Made by a program: the position numbers and the translations under genes
Source of the DNA: Gp6-AA40 sp035649635
Lineage (GTDB): Bacteria; Acidobacteriota; Vicinamibacteria; Vicinamibacterales; UBA2999
DNA length: 64,000 nt
Assembly (NCBI GenBank): GCA_035649635.1
Contig: DASRJE010000055.1
Coordinates: forward strand, 1-64,000
Direction: 5' to 3'
Notes under the pieces: generated by a model
Told to the model about the DNA's origin: nothing
What the model saw: the letters and a program-made list of their open reading frames with translations, nothing else
The model's database searches: none
Shown: piece after piece, positions 1 through 9,741 of the stretch
How the letters are laid out: each line of letters starts with the position of its first letter
Position numbering within the stretch: position 1 is the first letter of the stretch

Positions 1-1
1 T

Positions 2-433
2 CCGCGCACCATCGAAGGACCGGGGCATCTCAACGAAGGCCACTTCGCCGCTCTTCCCTTCCTCGTGCCGAAAGTCGATGCTGACGGCAACGAGGTCGCG
101 GGCATCCGCGTGCCAGAGCTCGCAGTGCCTCTCGCAACGACCACGGGCTGGAACTTCAGGTCCGAGCGCGTTGGCAATCCGACGACGCTGTACGCATTGC
201 TTGGATCGTACGTGCCCTTCTCCCGCACGAAGGCCGAGCGCGAGGCGCGCCGCGATCCGCGCCTCTCGGTTGAAGAGCGTTATCGGGATCGAGAGGATTA
301 CCTCGGACGCATACGCACTGCCGCCGCTGCGCTCGTCAAAGATCGATTCCTGCTGCAGGAGGATATCGACGACGTCGTCCAGCGTGCAACGCGGCACTGG
401 GCGTACGCAACGGCGACGGCGCAGACGAATTAG
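2..433 (+). CDS. alpha/beta hydrolase domain-containing protein, C-terminal part
   Basis: An open frame enters from the left edge and stops at 431-433. The 143 visible residues resemble the C-terminus of the large alpha/beta hydrolase-domain proteins common in Acidobacteria and some Proteobacteria. They show a GWNFRS segment, then a GSYVPF-TKAERE block, a DPR-S-EERY block and a closing helix (LLQEDIDDVVQRA). The catalytic region lies outside the window, so activity and start cannot be judged. The family assignment rests on recalled conservation of this tail. The stop codon abuts an octamer repeat array shared with the convergent lolD gene. Confidence 0.6.
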   Translation, partial: PRTIEGPGHLNEGHFAALPFLVPKVDADGNEVAGIRVPELAVPLATTTGWNFRSERVGNPTTLYALLGSYVPFSRTKAEREARRDPRLSVEERYRDREDYLGRIRTAAAALVKDRFLLQEDIDDVVQRATRHWAYATATAQTN

Positions 434-585
434 GTAGCTGGGTGGCTGGGTGGCTGGGTGGCTGGGTAGTTAGGTAGCTGGGTAGTTAGGTAGCTGGGTA
501 GTTAGGTGGCTGGGTGGCTGCATAGGCAGGTAGCTGGGTCAATAGACGTCCCCAGCAACCCAGCCAACCTAGTCACCCAGCTACT
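434..585. repeat. period-8 tandem array with inverted half, between convergent genes
   Basis: About fourteen units of TGGCTGGG / TAGTTAGG / TAGCTGGG run from 434 to about 539. After a spacer, the complementary units (AACCCAGC, CACCCAGC) run to 585, so the transcript can fold into a long imperfect hairpin. The early part has four GGG runs separated by five bases, a pattern compatible with a G-quadruplex. The array starts at the stop codon of the hydrolase. TAG within its last unit is the lolD stop on the other strand. Confidence 0.85.
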
Positions 586-1255
586 CTGGTCTCAGCTGCC
601 CGCGTTCGAGCCTGAACACGCGATCGCAGGCGGCCGCCAGGCGTGGGTTGTGCGTGGCGATGATCGACGTCAGTCCCTGCTCGGCGTGCATGCCCTTGAG
701 CAGGGTGTGCAACGAGTCGGCCGTGTTCTCGTCGAGATCGCCGGTCGGCTCGTCTGCCAACAGCAGCGCGGGCTTCATCGCGAGCGCGCGCGCCACCGCC
801 ACACGTTGCTGCTCGCCACCGGACATCTCGCTCGGCCGGTGCTTGATGCGTTCCGCCAGACCCACTCGTGACAGGAGATCGGCAGCGCGGCTGCGCGAAT
901 CACCGCCGGGCAGCCGCGCGATCCGCATCGGCATGGCAACGTTCTCCGCCGCATCGAATTCCGGCATCAGGTGATGGAACTGGAAAACGAAGCCGACGTT
1001 TCGATTGCGAAACTGCACGAGCGCGCCATCGTCGAGCGCCCGGAGATCGGTGTCAGCGACGATGATTTGTCCCGCGTCCGCGCGATCGAGACCACCAACC
1101 AGGTGCAGCAACGTGCTTTTGCCAACGCCCGATGCCCCGACGATGGCAACCATCTCGCCGAAGGCGACGCGCAGCTCCAGGTCGCGCAGCACGTGGATGC
1201 GCTGCGCACCGAGCTGATAGGCCTTGTTCAGGCCCTGGACGTCGACGAAGGCCAC
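581..1255 (-). CDS. lolD: lipoprotein-releasing ABC transporter ATP-binding protein LolD
   Basis: This 224-residue ABC ATPase has a Walker A (GASGVGKST, residues 40-48), Q-loop region, signature MSGGEQQ (144-150) and Walker B/D-loop (LLLADEPTGDLDE). Its length and the MacB/LolD-type sequence fit the subunit that powers extraction of mature lipoproteins from the inner membrane for transfer to LolA. The start is a GTG at 1253-1255, one base after the lolC-like permease stop, so the two are surely co-transcribed and translationally coupled. The stop TAG lies in the flanking octamer array. The partner permease, not the ATPase alone, supports Lol rather than MacB. Confidence 0.9.
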   Translation of the reverse strand: MAFVDVQGLNKAYQLGAQRIHVLRDLELRVAFGEMVAIVGASGVGKSTLLHLVGGLDRADAGQIIVADTDLRALDDGALVQFRNRNVGFVFQFHHLMPEFDAAENVAMPMRIARLPGGDSRSRAADLLSRVGLAERIKHRPSEMSGGEQQRVAVARALAMKPALLLADEPTGDLDENTADSLHTLLKGMHAEQGLTSIIATHNPRLAAACDRVFRLERGQLRPE

Positions 1256-1256
1256 G

Positions 1257-2492
1257 TTATTCGAACCTGAGTGCCTGGACGGGATCGAGCCGTGATGCCT
1301 GGCGGGACGGATAGATCGTCGCGAGAAAACAGATCGTAATCGTTGCGATGACGACGACGAGGAAGTCGCGCGGCTGCACGACGAACGGCACGTGCGATAC
1401 CTGGTAGACGTCCATCGGGATCTGAATCAGCTCGTAGGTGTCGAGCACCCAGCACAGGCCAAGGCCGGCCAGGCCGCCAACCGTCGTGCCGATGACGCCG
1501 ATCACCAGCCCCTGCATCATGAAGATGGCCATCACCCGGACGCTCGACGTCCCCATCGTCTTGAGGATGGCGATATCGCGGCTCTTCTGCCGCACCAGAA
1601 GAATGAGCGAGGAAATGATGTTGAGCGCACCCACCATCACGATCAAACCGATCGTGATCGAGATCGCCATCTTCTCGAGCCACAACGCCGAGAAGAGCGA
1701 CCGATTGAGCTCGGACCAATCCTCGCTCACGTATTCGGGACCGAGCCGCTCAGGGATCGATTTGGCGACCGCTGCTGCCTCCCAGATGTCGTCGACGCGC
1801 AGTTGAATGAGATCGGGCGCCTCTTTCGAAAACAACTTGCTCGCAAAGTCGAGGCTCACAAACCCGTAGCCCGAGTCATATTCGTACAGCCCGAGCTGGA
1901 AAACGCCGACGACGCGGACGCGCCGGTTACGCGGAATGAGGCCCATCGGCGAGAGTGAGCCGCCTGGTGTAATGAGGGTGATCTCGTCGCCGACCTTCGC
2001 TCCGAGTTGTTGCGCGAGGTCGTACCCGAGCAGAATGCCCGGGCGGTCGTCCTCGCCCTGCTCCGTCAACCCGGCCAGACTCCCCTGCTTCAGCGTCCGT
2101 TCGATGTCGGTGACATGTCCCTCGAGAACAGGGTCGACCCCTTTGAGGGTGATGAAAGCATCCGCCCGGTCGGAAGAGACAATGGCCTTCCCGATAATCG
2201 CCGGCCCGGCGCCGGCAACGCCAGGGACCGAGCGGAGGTTCGCGACCTCGGATTCGTAGTTCCCCAGCGGACCGGTCTTCCACACATACACATGAGCTGT
2301 CGAGCCGAGGATCCGATTTCTCAGCTCGCCCTGGAGACCCGTCATGAGCGCGAGCGCCACCACCAACGCCACGACCCCGACGGCGACTCCGATGGTCGAA
2401 AACAGCGAAACGCGCGAAATGGAGGAGTGCTGGCGACGCGCCAGCAGATACCGGAGGGCGATAAACAACTCGAATGGCACGCTAGCAACCAT
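1257..2492 (-). CDS. lolC: lipoprotein-releasing ABC transporter permease LolC/LolE
   Basis: A 411-residue FtsX-type permease. It has an N-terminal cytoplasmic stub (FELFIALRYLLARR), a first membrane helix at about residues 32-52, a large periplasmic domain, and three C-terminal helices ending in PSRQASRLDPVQALRFE, the usual LolC/E tail. Only one permease gene is present, so the transporter may be a LolC/E homodimer ('LolF'-like) with LolD; this is inference. No Shine-Dalgarno is seen. A CATAAT hexamer lies four bases before the ATG (2497-2502), suggesting a leaderless transcript. The gene is divergent from the PEGA gene. Confidence 0.88.
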   Translation of the reverse strand: MVASVPFELFIALRYLLARRQHSSISRVSLFSTIGVAVGVVALVVALALMTGLQGELRNRILGSTAHVYVWKTGPLGNYESEVANLRSVPGVAGAGPAIIGKAIVSSDRADAFITLKGVDPVLEGHVTDIERTLKQGSLAGLTEQGEDDRPGILLGYDLAQQLGAKVGDEITLITPGGSLSPMGLIPRNRRVRVVGVFQLGLYEYDSGYGFVSLDFASKLFSKEAPDLIQLRVDDIWEAAAVAKSIPERLGPEYVSEDWSELNRSLFSALWLEKMAISITIGLIVMVGALNIISSLILLVRQKSRDIAILKTMGTSSVRVMAIFMMQGLVIGVIGTTVGGLAGLGLCWVLDTYELIQIPMDVYQVSHVPFVVQPRDFLVVVIATITICFLATIYPSRQASRLDPVQALRFE

Positions 2493-2639
2493 TTATATTA
2501 TGAACGCGTCACGCTTCCGAGAGTCCATTAAGAACCATGAAAAGAGTCCTCCAATAGGCCGACTAGTGGAGCCATTGGATTGGGATTCGTGCAATACTGA
2601 CACCCGCAATTGGCATGCATCGCGCTAAGGCGCAGCACC

Positions 2640-3758
2640 GTGACCCCCGATTCAGGTAACGTCAAGACAGTCGCGTCGTTCCGATCGAAGCCGGCACAGA
2701 AGGGCGCCGCGCCCGCGCGCGAGGACGCCACCTTTGAGTTCGCCAGCGAGAGCACACCGGCCGAGGGTGCTCCGGGGCTTCCAGTCGTCATCAAGCTTCG
2801 CAAGCAAACGATGATCGCGATCGGCTTGACGCTCGGGGTGCTCGCGGCAGCTGGAGCGGTTACCGCCGCGCTGACTCTTCGACCGCCGGTCACGCCGACC
2901 GGGTCGCTGAGTGTTGAGACGGATCCACCGGGTGCCGAAGTTCGTATCGATGACGTTGTGCGTGGTACGACTCCCCTTTCGGTGACACTGCCTGAAGGCC
3001 CCCATCGGTTAGTGGTACAGCGAGGGTCGAACGTCAAGCAGATGAACGTCGAGGTTACACGCAGTGCGGCCAAGGCCTATCACATCGCCTGGACCGAACC
3101 CGTAGCTGTCACGCCGGTAAAAGCGCAGGCGGGCAGTCTCTCCGTGCTCAGTGACCCAACCGGAAGCACGGTGACCGTGGACGGTTCAGCCCGCGGTCAG
3201 ACCCCGCTCACAATCGGACTTTCGGCCGGACGCCACGAAGTGATCGTCCAAACCGCGAATAATACTTATCGGCGATCCGTACAGGTCGAAGCCGGTGCGA
3301 CGGCCTCGCTGGTTGTTGGCGGTGCTCCGGCCCCATCCGCTTCCTTCGGCTGGATTACTGTGCCAACCCCCTTCCCCGTACAGGTCCTGGAGGCCGGCCG
3401 GGTGGTCGGAACCAGCGAAATCGACCGAATAATGCTCCCGCAAGGCAACCATGACCTCGATTTCGTCTCGGAGCAGCTCGATTTCCGGCAGAGCTCGCGT
3501 GTCTCTATAACAGCAGGACGCGGAGCCCCCGTCTCGCTTACAATCCCTCGCGTAGCCATGAACATCAACGCCCTGCCCTGGGCGGAGGTCTTCATAGATG
3601 GCACCCGGATCGGCGATACTCCCCTTGCCAACGTGGAGCAGCCAATCGGTGATCATGAGATCGTATTCCGTCACCCCCAATTCGGTGAGAAACGACAGAT
3701 GACGCGAGTGATCTCCAGAGACTCACTTCGTATCTCGGTGGACATGAGATCAAAATGA
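2640..3758 (+). CDS. PEGA-domain membrane protein with four PEGA-like repeats
   Basis: I place the start at GTG 2640, preceded by AAGG nine bases upstream; a TTG at 2610 is in frame but lacks a ribosome site. The protein (372 residues) has a cytoplasmic N-terminus of about 55 residues and one membrane helix (IAIGLTLGVLAAAGAVTAA). An exported part carries four PEGA-type modules, two of them canonical (GSLSVETDPPGAEVRIDD; GSLSVLSDPTGSTVTVDG) and two diverged. PEGA modules are surface or periplasmic beta-domains of unclear ligand, often seen near protein kinases and S-layers. It overlaps the next gene by four bases (ATGA), implying a functional pair with the TonB-like protein. Confidence 0.75.
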   Translation: MTPDSGNVKTVASFRSKPAQKGAAPAREDATFEFASESTPAEGAPGLPVVIKLRKQTMIAIGLTLGVLAAAGAVTAALTLRPPVTPTGSLSVETDPPGAEVRIDDVVRGTTPLSVTLPEGPHRLVVQRGSNVKQMNVEVTRSAAKAYHIAWTEPVAVTPVKAQAGSLSVLSDPTGSTVTVDGSARGQTPLTIGLSAGRHEVIVQTANNTYRRSVQVEAGATASLVVGGAPAPSASFGWITVPTPFPVQVLEAGRVVGTSEIDRIMLPQGNHDLDFVSEQLDFRQSSRVSITAGRGAPVSLTIPRVAMNINALPWAEVFIDGTRIGDTPLANVEQPIGDHEIVFRHPQFGEKRQMTRVISRDSLRISVDMRSK

Positions 3759-4621
3759 TGAGGAAGGTCCGCTGGCTTTCGAGCGCCTGCGGCTGCTTGA
3801 TTCTGACTCTTTGTCTCCCAAGCTCATCAGTCGCACAAGTTTCCGAAGTCGATTACAAGTCGCTTTACGCAGCCGCGGAATACGACAAGGCGCTCGAAGT
3901 TGTCACTTCACTCGACAGCGTCGAGGCGCAACAGTACAAGGCGCTTTGCCTTCTCGCGCTTGGACGCCAGGCCGATGCCAGCACCGCGGTCGAAGCGCTC
4001 GTGAATTCCTCACCGACCTTCATCCCGTCATCCGATGACGCGCCACCGCGGTTCGTGGAACTCGTGACCAAGGTTCGTCAAAAGCTCCTTCCCACGATCG
4101 CTCGCCGTGTGTTCGCCGAAGGCCGCGATCGATATACAGACAAGAAGAACGATGAGGCGGTCAAGCGCTTCTCCCTCGTCCTGACGCTGCTGAACGATCC
4201 GGCGTTCCCCGATCCGAATACCAAGCAGGACCTCGAGACGCTGGCCAAAGGATTCATTGATCTCGCGACCGCCGCCGCGGTACCCGTGAAGGTCGTCGCG
4301 GCGCCGCCCGAGCCGGTGACGCCACCGCCCGCCCCTGCCACGCCCACGGCGCCGCCGAAAGTGGTTCCTCCCGTCGCGCTCTCGCAGGAGGTCCCACCAA
4401 TGCCTACGGACCTCGCATCGCGCGCCGACGCGAAACTCGTACTCGTTGTTCTGATCGATGAGACCGGCAGAGTCACGAGCGTGACGGTGAAGGAATCAGC
4501 GCATCCCGTCTACGACAGGCTCGTCTCCCAGGCCACGCGAAGCTGGCGGTACACACCTGCGACCCGCAACGGCGCTCCGATCCCTTCAGAGCAGATCGTG
4601 ACGATTCAGGTCAAGCGCTGA
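3755..4621 (+). CDS. secreted TonB C-terminal-domain protein
   Basis: A 288-residue protein with a signal peptide (cleavage probably after SSSVAQ) and a helical, TPR-like region at residues 30-160. A Pro/Ala/Val-rich linker follows (about 185-215), then a TonB C-terminal fold: VLVVLIDETGRVTSVTVKES, later WRYTPATRNGAPI, ending in a beta-strand (IVTIQVKR). Without an N-terminal membrane anchor it is not a classical energy-transducing TonB. It looks like the soluble periplasmic proteins that pair a TonB_C domain with repeats. It is translationally coupled to the PEGA gene. The Pro-rich linker suits spanning the periplasm, which is inference. Confidence 0.75.
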   Translation: MMRKVRWLSSACGCLILTLCLPSSSVAQVSEVDYKSLYAAAEYDKALEVVTSLDSVEAQQYKALCLLALGRQADASTAVEALVNSSPTFIPSSDDAPPRFVELVTKVRQKLLPTIARRVFAEGRDRYTDKKNDEAVKRFSLVLTLLNDPAFPDPNTKQDLETLAKGFIDLATAAAVPVKVVAAPPEPVTPPPAPATPTAPPKVVPPVALSQEVPPMPTDLASRADAKLVLVVLIDETGRVTSVTVKESAHPVYDRLVSQATRSWRYTPATRNGAPIPSEQIVTIQVKR

Positions 4622-4701
4622 CCACGTTCGCCAAGGCTAGCCAGGTTCGCCTCAGACAACGAGGATGTGGCTTTCGCATCGCTCGTGGCAGTGTTTGATT
4701 T

Positions 4702-4719
4702 GCCCGCGCTCCAAGCGGG

Positions 4720-4720
<1 letters not shown>
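4702..4720. repeat. short GC hairpin between convergent genes
   Basis: GCCCGC (4702-4707) and GCGGGC (4715-4720) form a six-base-pair stem with a seven-base loop. It touches the lysS stop codon (4720-4722) and lies 81 bases past the TonB-like gene. It resembles the GCGGGCT-type palindromes elsewhere in the window. It may act as a bidirectional terminator, although neither side has a clear U-tract. Confidence 0.5.
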
Positions 4721-6221
<1,501 letters not shown>

Positions 6222-6225
<4 letters not shown>

Positions 6226-6701
6226 TCGCGATTGAGCGTCCGCCGGATGGCGTCGAGTATGCCGTTGATGAAGCGCACTGACTCGTCTGCGCTGAAAGTC
6301 CGCCCGAGTTCCAGGGCCTCGTTGATGACAACGATCGCAGGTGTGTCGGGCTCGTGAAGAAACTCATAAACGCCAAGGCGCAGGATGAGCCGATCCATCA
6401 CGTTCATCCGCTCGAGGCGCCAATTTTCGGCCGCCTCGCCGATCAGCGGATCGAGTTGTGCCGAATGCGCTGACACCCCCGACGCCAGCGACTTCGCAAA
6501 CGCGCGAACGTTTTCGGCCGGCGGGGTCCCCGCTGGTCCACCAGTCCAGAACGTTCGGCATACCTCCTCGATGGGCGTGCGCCCGACTTCCGATTGATAC
6601 AGCATCTGGAGCGCGGCCTCGCGCGCCCGATGCCGCGAATCGGCACCGGACTGGGCGACCGGAGGTCGTTCGGCTTCAGCCATCATTCCTGACCCCATCA
6701 T
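6222..6701 (-). CDS. nusB: transcription antitermination factor NusB
   Basis: A NusB-type all-helical protein: RHRAREAALQMLYQSEVG near the N-terminus, the ALL-type core (AENWRLERMNVMDRLILRLGVYEFL) and a C-terminal INEALELGRTFSADESVRFINGILD. It binds boxA RNA with NusE during rRNA antitermination. The start is uncertain: ATG at 6701 has no Shine-Dalgarno, whereas ATGs at 6686 and 6683 follow GGTCAGGA. With the distal start the gene overlaps ribH by 26 bases. The ribH-nusB order is common in bacteria. Confidence 0.93.
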
Positions 6702-7161
6702 CGATCGCTTCGACCAGGGTGACCATCTCGACGGCGGACAGCGCGGCTTCGCGTCCTTTGTTGTCCGTCCCTTCAGCCGAACGTGCGGCCGCCTGCTCTT
6801 CGGTCAATGTCGTGAGCACGCCAAACGCGACCGGGATGCCGGTGTCCGCGCTCACCGCCATGATCCCGTGCGAAACGGCCGACGAGATGTACTCGAAGTG
6901 CATCGTCTCGCCCTTGATGACGCACCCGAGGCAGATGATGGCGTCGTACCGTCCAGTGCGCGCGAGCCGGCGGGCGGCCAGCGGGATCTCGAAAGCGCCC
7001 GGCACGCGAACGACGGTGACGTCGGCGCTGCTGACGCCAGCATCACTCAAAGCCGCATGCGCGCCGCGAAGCAACCCGTCAGTGATGTCCTTGTTGAACG
7101 TCGACACGACCACGGCGAAGTGGCGACCGGAGGCTGTGGGCGAGCCCTGCAACTCTTTCAC
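6676..7161 (-). CDS. ribH: 6,7-dimethyl-8-ribityllumazine synthase
   Basis: 161 residues with the lumazine synthase landmarks: FNKDITDGLL, VPGAFEIPLAARR, CLGCVIKGETMHFEYI (with the catalytic His) and GIPVAFGVLTTLTEEQA. It makes the penultimate riboflavin intermediate from 5-amino-6-ribitylaminouracil and dihydroxybutanone phosphate. No other riboflavin gene is in the window. Upstream on the same strand is a perfect 21-base inverted repeat and then vanZ. The stop is overlapped by nusB. Confidence 0.95.
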   Translation of the reverse strand: MKELQGSPTASGRHFAVVVSTFNKDITDGLLRGAHAALSDAGVSSADVTVVRVPGAFEIPLAARRLARTGRYDAIICLGCVIKGETMHFEYISSAVSHGIMAVSADTGIPVAFGVLTTLTEEQAAARSAEGTDNKGREAALSAVEMVTLVEAIDDGVRNDG

Positions 7162-7170
7162 GTCTCTGAA

Positions 7171-7225
7171 AAGACACCGGGTGTAATTTCCCAGAGATGC
7201 GGATGGAAATTACACCCGGTGTCTT
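7171..7225. repeat. palindromic repeat family A, copy 1
   Basis: A perfect 21-base inverted repeat: arms 7171-7191 and 7205-7225, core ACACCGGGTGTAATTTCC and complement, with a 13-base loop. A second copy lies at 14093-14141 with a different loop. The right arm contains the TAA stop (7210-7212) and the last codons of vanZ. It lies ten bases before the ribH start on the transcribed strand. No transposase is adjacent. The arms read as REP/MITE-like, and the RNA would be a strong hairpin. Confidence 0.9.
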
Positions 7226-7599
7226 GACGCAATGATACCCCACAGCCAGCACACGCCAATGCCGACGACAGAGCCGCTGGCGTCGGCAAACCAGTCAAGG
7301 ACGTCGGCGGATCTGCCGGGCACGAACGCCTGGTGAACTTCGTCGAAGATCCCGTAGCCCGCCGCGATCAGGAACGCGAGCACGGCGACGCGCAACATCA
7401 CGCGACGCGGTAACCCGCCAGCGACGGCTCGCACCGCGAGGATCGCCAGGCCAGCGTAGGCCCAGAGGTGTGCCGTCTTGTCGGACACCTCTTCCGGCAA
7501 CGGCGCGACCTGGAGATTCGAGACGAAGAAGATGGCTGCCATGTACGCGACGACAGGCGACCAGAGCCAGAGGCGACGCGCTCGACTCGTGAAGGACAC
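7210..7599 (-). CDS. VanZ-like family membrane protein
   Basis: About 129 residues from a GTG at 7597-7599; no ATG precedes the first helix. Helices cover WLWSPVVAYMAAIFFVSNL, AYAGLAILAVRAV, MLRVAVLAFLIAAGYGIFDEVHQAFVPGRSADVLDWFADASGSVVGI. The GIFDEVHQ and PGR-DVLDWFAD motifs are the VanZ-family hallmark. Function outside teicoplanin resistance is unknown, and this copy is an orphan. The last residues (RHRV) and the stop are encoded by the family-A palindrome, so the C-terminus was probably remodelled by that insertion. Confidence 0.8.
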   Translation of the reverse strand: MSFTSRARRLWLWSPVVAYMAAIFFVSNLQVAPLPEEVSDKTAHLWAYAGLAILAVRAVAGGLPRRVMLRVAVLAFLIAAGYGIFDEVHQAFVPGRSADVLDWFADASGSVVGIGVCWLWGIIASRHRV

Positions 7600-7607
7600 G
7601 ACGCGGA

Positions 7608-7781
7608 CTAGAGAGGAAGTGGGTACAGCAGCCAGCCCATCAGGATGCCGGCACCGATGAACCCGCCGAACAGACGAGCACCGAACTTGATCTGTTCCCT
7701 GGGATCGTCCCGGGTGAGCACAGCAAACACCACCGACACGAACAACGAAAAGATCACCATCAGGCCGAGATGACTGGTCAC
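7608..7781 (-). CDS. small hypothetical membrane protein (57 aa)
   Basis: A short frame from GTG 7779-7781, which overlaps the TGA of the preceding gene (GTGA) and has AAAGGA eight bases upstream. It encodes two hydrophobic segments (LMVIFSLFVSVVFAVL and FIGAGILMGWLLYPL) separated by a charged loop (TRDDPREQIKFGAR). No family is recognised. Tight coupling to the DUF6677-like gene and to vanZ suggests a shared transcript. The coupling argues it is real despite its size. Confidence 0.65.
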   Translation of the reverse strand: MTSHLGLMVIFSLFVSVVFAVLTRDDPREQIKFGARLFGGFIGAGILMGWLLYPLPL

Positions 7782-8173
7782 TTGCGTCCTTTCGCGATGT
7801 CGAACGCATCGAGCACGACCAGCATGTTCAGCAAGCCGGCGGCAATGATGAAGGTGTTGCCGTATTCGTAGGTGATGGCCACCACGTCGCCGGCGCCGAT
7901 TCCCGCGGTCCGGGCAACGAAATACGGAAGCCCCACTCCCACGTCCGCCACCGCCATCAGGGCCACGAGCGGCTGCGTGATCTCGAACGGAAACAGCCGA
8001 CCCTGCAGCCACAGTCCGAACGCGAACATCAGCGAGAGGGCCACCAGGAAAACGATCCCCTTCTGGCGACGACCCAGCCAGAAGTGCCCCGCGCCCGGCA
8101 GAAACCAGGCGAGAGCGCAAATCAGATAGGGCGTTGAGGTGGTTTGGGTACGGTCTGCCGGGGTGGCACGCAT
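7778..8173 (-). CDS. DUF6677-like multi-pass membrane protein
   Basis: 131 residues with about four hydrophobic segments: YLICALAWFLPGAGHFWLG, GIVFLVALSLMFAFGLWL, PLVALMAVADVGVGLPYFVA, FIIAAGLLNMLVVLDAFDIA. The PGAGHF-LGRRQKG motif resembles TM2-type and DUF6677 proteins of Acidobacteria. Function is unknown. It sits in the minus-strand run between the DUF2085 gene and the 57-residue protein, which it overlaps by four bases. Confidence 0.65.
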   Translation of the reverse strand: MRATPADRTQTTSTPYLICALAWFLPGAGHFWLGRRQKGIVFLVALSLMFAFGLWLQGRLFPFEITQPLVALMAVADVGVGLPYFVARTAGIGAGDVVAITYEYGNTFIIAAGLLNMLVVLDAFDIAKGRK

Positions 8174-8178
8174 CCGTC

Positions 8179-8226
8179 GTAGTGTAGCGTAGCGAGGCTG
8201 CGCCTCACATCATCGAGGCTGGGCCT
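8179..8226. repeat. GTAG-footed double hairpin at the DUF2085 3' end
   Basis: Three GTAG tetramers (8179, 8184, 8189) precede hairpin GAGGC-TGC-GCCTC (8194-8206). A second hairpin GAGGC-TGG-GCCTC lies at 8214-8226. The DUF2085 stop (8205-8207) and its last residues lie in these hairpins. The pattern resembles REP elements with a GTAG foot. Confidence 0.6.
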
Positions 8227-8708
8227 CGCCTCACCGCCTCTCCTGGCCTGCCGAGCGCATTCATCACCACGAGGCCCACCAGCACGCCGAGCGGCGCACC
8301 TGCGAGAGCGCGCGTGCTGTTCGAGGGGTGCCACGCTCCGACCATCTCGAGCGCAACCGTCACGAGCGTCGGAGCCGCGGCCAACGCTGCAAGCCACTGG
8401 AGCTCGCGTCGTGGCATTTGCGCCACCGCGCGTCCGCTACCACGTCGAATACGAACAAAAACGACGCCACCGGCCACCCCGACGTAGATGCCCAGGCATC
8501 TCGCACAGACCGGCAACTGGAAGCCGGCGAGATGAAATGAGCGCTCCGGAATCTGATGGCAGATAAACGAGCCGAGTCCGTACACGAAAGCGCCTGCCCA
8601 TCCAGGCACAATCGGCGCTGCAATGATGAGAGCAACCCATCCGGCGGTCACGACCACCGGCAGAAGTGCGAGCACCTGTGGATGATAGCGCTCTCCCAGG
8701 GCAGTCAA
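8205..8708 (-). CDS. DUF2085 family membrane protein
   Basis: Up to 167 residues. It has several membrane helices and the DUF2085 cysteine core (GSFICHQIPERSFHLAGFQL then PVCARCLGIYVG), in which CHQ and CARC motifs could bind metal or form disulfides. The biochemical role of the family is not established. The start codon at 8706-8708 is TTG with no good ribosome site; a GTG about eleven codons later is possible. The C-terminal residues are encoded by hairpin repeats. Confidence 0.78.
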   Translation of the reverse strand: MTALGERYHPQVLALLPVVVTAGWVALIIAAPIVPGWAGAFVYGLGSFICHQIPERSFHLAGFQLPVCARCLGIYVGVAGGVVFVRIRRGSGRAVAQMPRRELQWLAALAAAPTLVTVALEMVGAWHPSNSTRALAGAPLGVLVGLVVMNALGRPGEAVRRGPASMM

Positions 8709-8733
8709 AAACGGATCACATCGCGCGCTCTTT

Positions 8734-9741
8734 CTAGCGGTTCCGAGCGGCGAGGTAACCGTTACGCGTTCGTGTCCGCGCGCCCGGCTGCGCCGTCACA
8801 CGCACGATGACACGCCGATACCCGCCATCCTTCTTCGGATTCTTCGAACTGTAACCGAGGGCGTACTGACTCGCCAGTTCCTCGGCAATCGACGAGTACA
8901 CACCGGCGAGCTCGGAGATGTCGTTCGGGAAATACGCTTTCGCTCCGGTCTCTTGCGCGAGCGCCTTCATTCCAAAATCAGACTGCGAGAAATAGTGACG
9001 TCCGATCTGCGATGCCCGAACAATGTCGTTTTTCGATCGAAGCGAAATCGTATAGATCGCAATACCGCTCTCCTTCGCCAGCTCCAGCACATCGTCGTAG
9101 CTGAGAAGACTCGCGGTGTCGGCGCCATCCGAGAGCACGACGATCGCCTGGCGTCGCACGTCGCCATTGGCCCGGCGCAGCCTCGTCATCTCCTTGAGTG
9201 CGAGATAGGTCCCGTTGTACAGCGCTGTCCCACCGCGCGCCGTCGTCGCGAGAATCGCGTCTCTCGCGGCTGCCATGTCGTCGCCCATCGGGAAGAGGAC
9301 CCTGGTGGCATCTTTAATGTCGATGATGCTGACACGATCGGCACGACGAAGCGTCGAAACGAATCCAATTGCGGCCTGCTGAGCGATCTGGAGCTTGTCG
9401 CTCATGCTCGCGGAGGTGTCGAGAAGAATCGCGAGGTCGAGGGGAACGCTGGACGCGCCGAAGAACGACAAATCCTGCTGGACGCCGTCCTCGAAGACGG
9501 CGAAGTCGCTCGAAGCCAGACCGGTGACGAACCTCTCAGCCGAGTCGGTGACGACGACGTTGAGGGCAACGAGATCGATTCCCGTTCGAAATGTCGTCGT
9601 AGATGTCTCACCGACGGCCGCGGTCGCGGGACCGTCGTGGAACGAAACCTGGTTATCGGCAATTGGGAGCGGGACTTGAGCCTGCGCGTGAATAGGCATT
9701 CCGAAACACATCACGAGCAGGCACAAGCGTTTCACGATCAC
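8734..9741 (-). CDS. VWFA-related acidobacterial domain protein, secreted
   Basis: 335 residues from GTG 9739-9741, eight bases after GAGG; upstream in-frame ATGs would bury the signal peptide (VKRLCLLVMCFGMPIHAQA). The mature part has the acidobacterial leader (VALNVVVTDSAERFVTGLASSDFAVFEDGV), then a von Willebrand A domain with an intact MIDAS (LLDTSASMS), and GGTALYNG and VVLSDGADT loops. The C-terminus ends YRRVIVRVTAQPGARTRTRNGYLA. The protein probably binds other proteins in the periplasm or at the cell surface; its partner is unknown. A larger relative lies at 53498-55681. Confidence 0.85.
   Translation of the reverse strand: MIVKRLCLLVMCFGMPIHAQAQVPLPIADNQVSFHDGPATAAVGETSTTTFRTGIDLVALNVVVTDSAERFVTGLASSDFAVFEDGVQQDLSFFGASSVPLDLAILLDTSASMSDKLQIAQQAAIGFVSTLRRADRVSIIDIKDATRVLFPMGDDMAAARDAILATTARGGTALYNGTYLALKEMTRLRRANGDVRRQAIVVLSDGADTASLLSYDDVLELAKESGIAIYTISLRSKNDIVRASQIGRHYFSQSDFGMKALAQETGAKAYFPNDISELAGVYSSIAEELASQYALGYSSKNPKKDGGYRRVIVRVTAQPGARTRTRNGYLAARNR

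Noticed and set aside
6684..6705. A family-C palindrome remnant at the nusB start (ATGGGGTCAGG)
   Set aside because: Only half of one arm resembles the element and no inverted partner is present.
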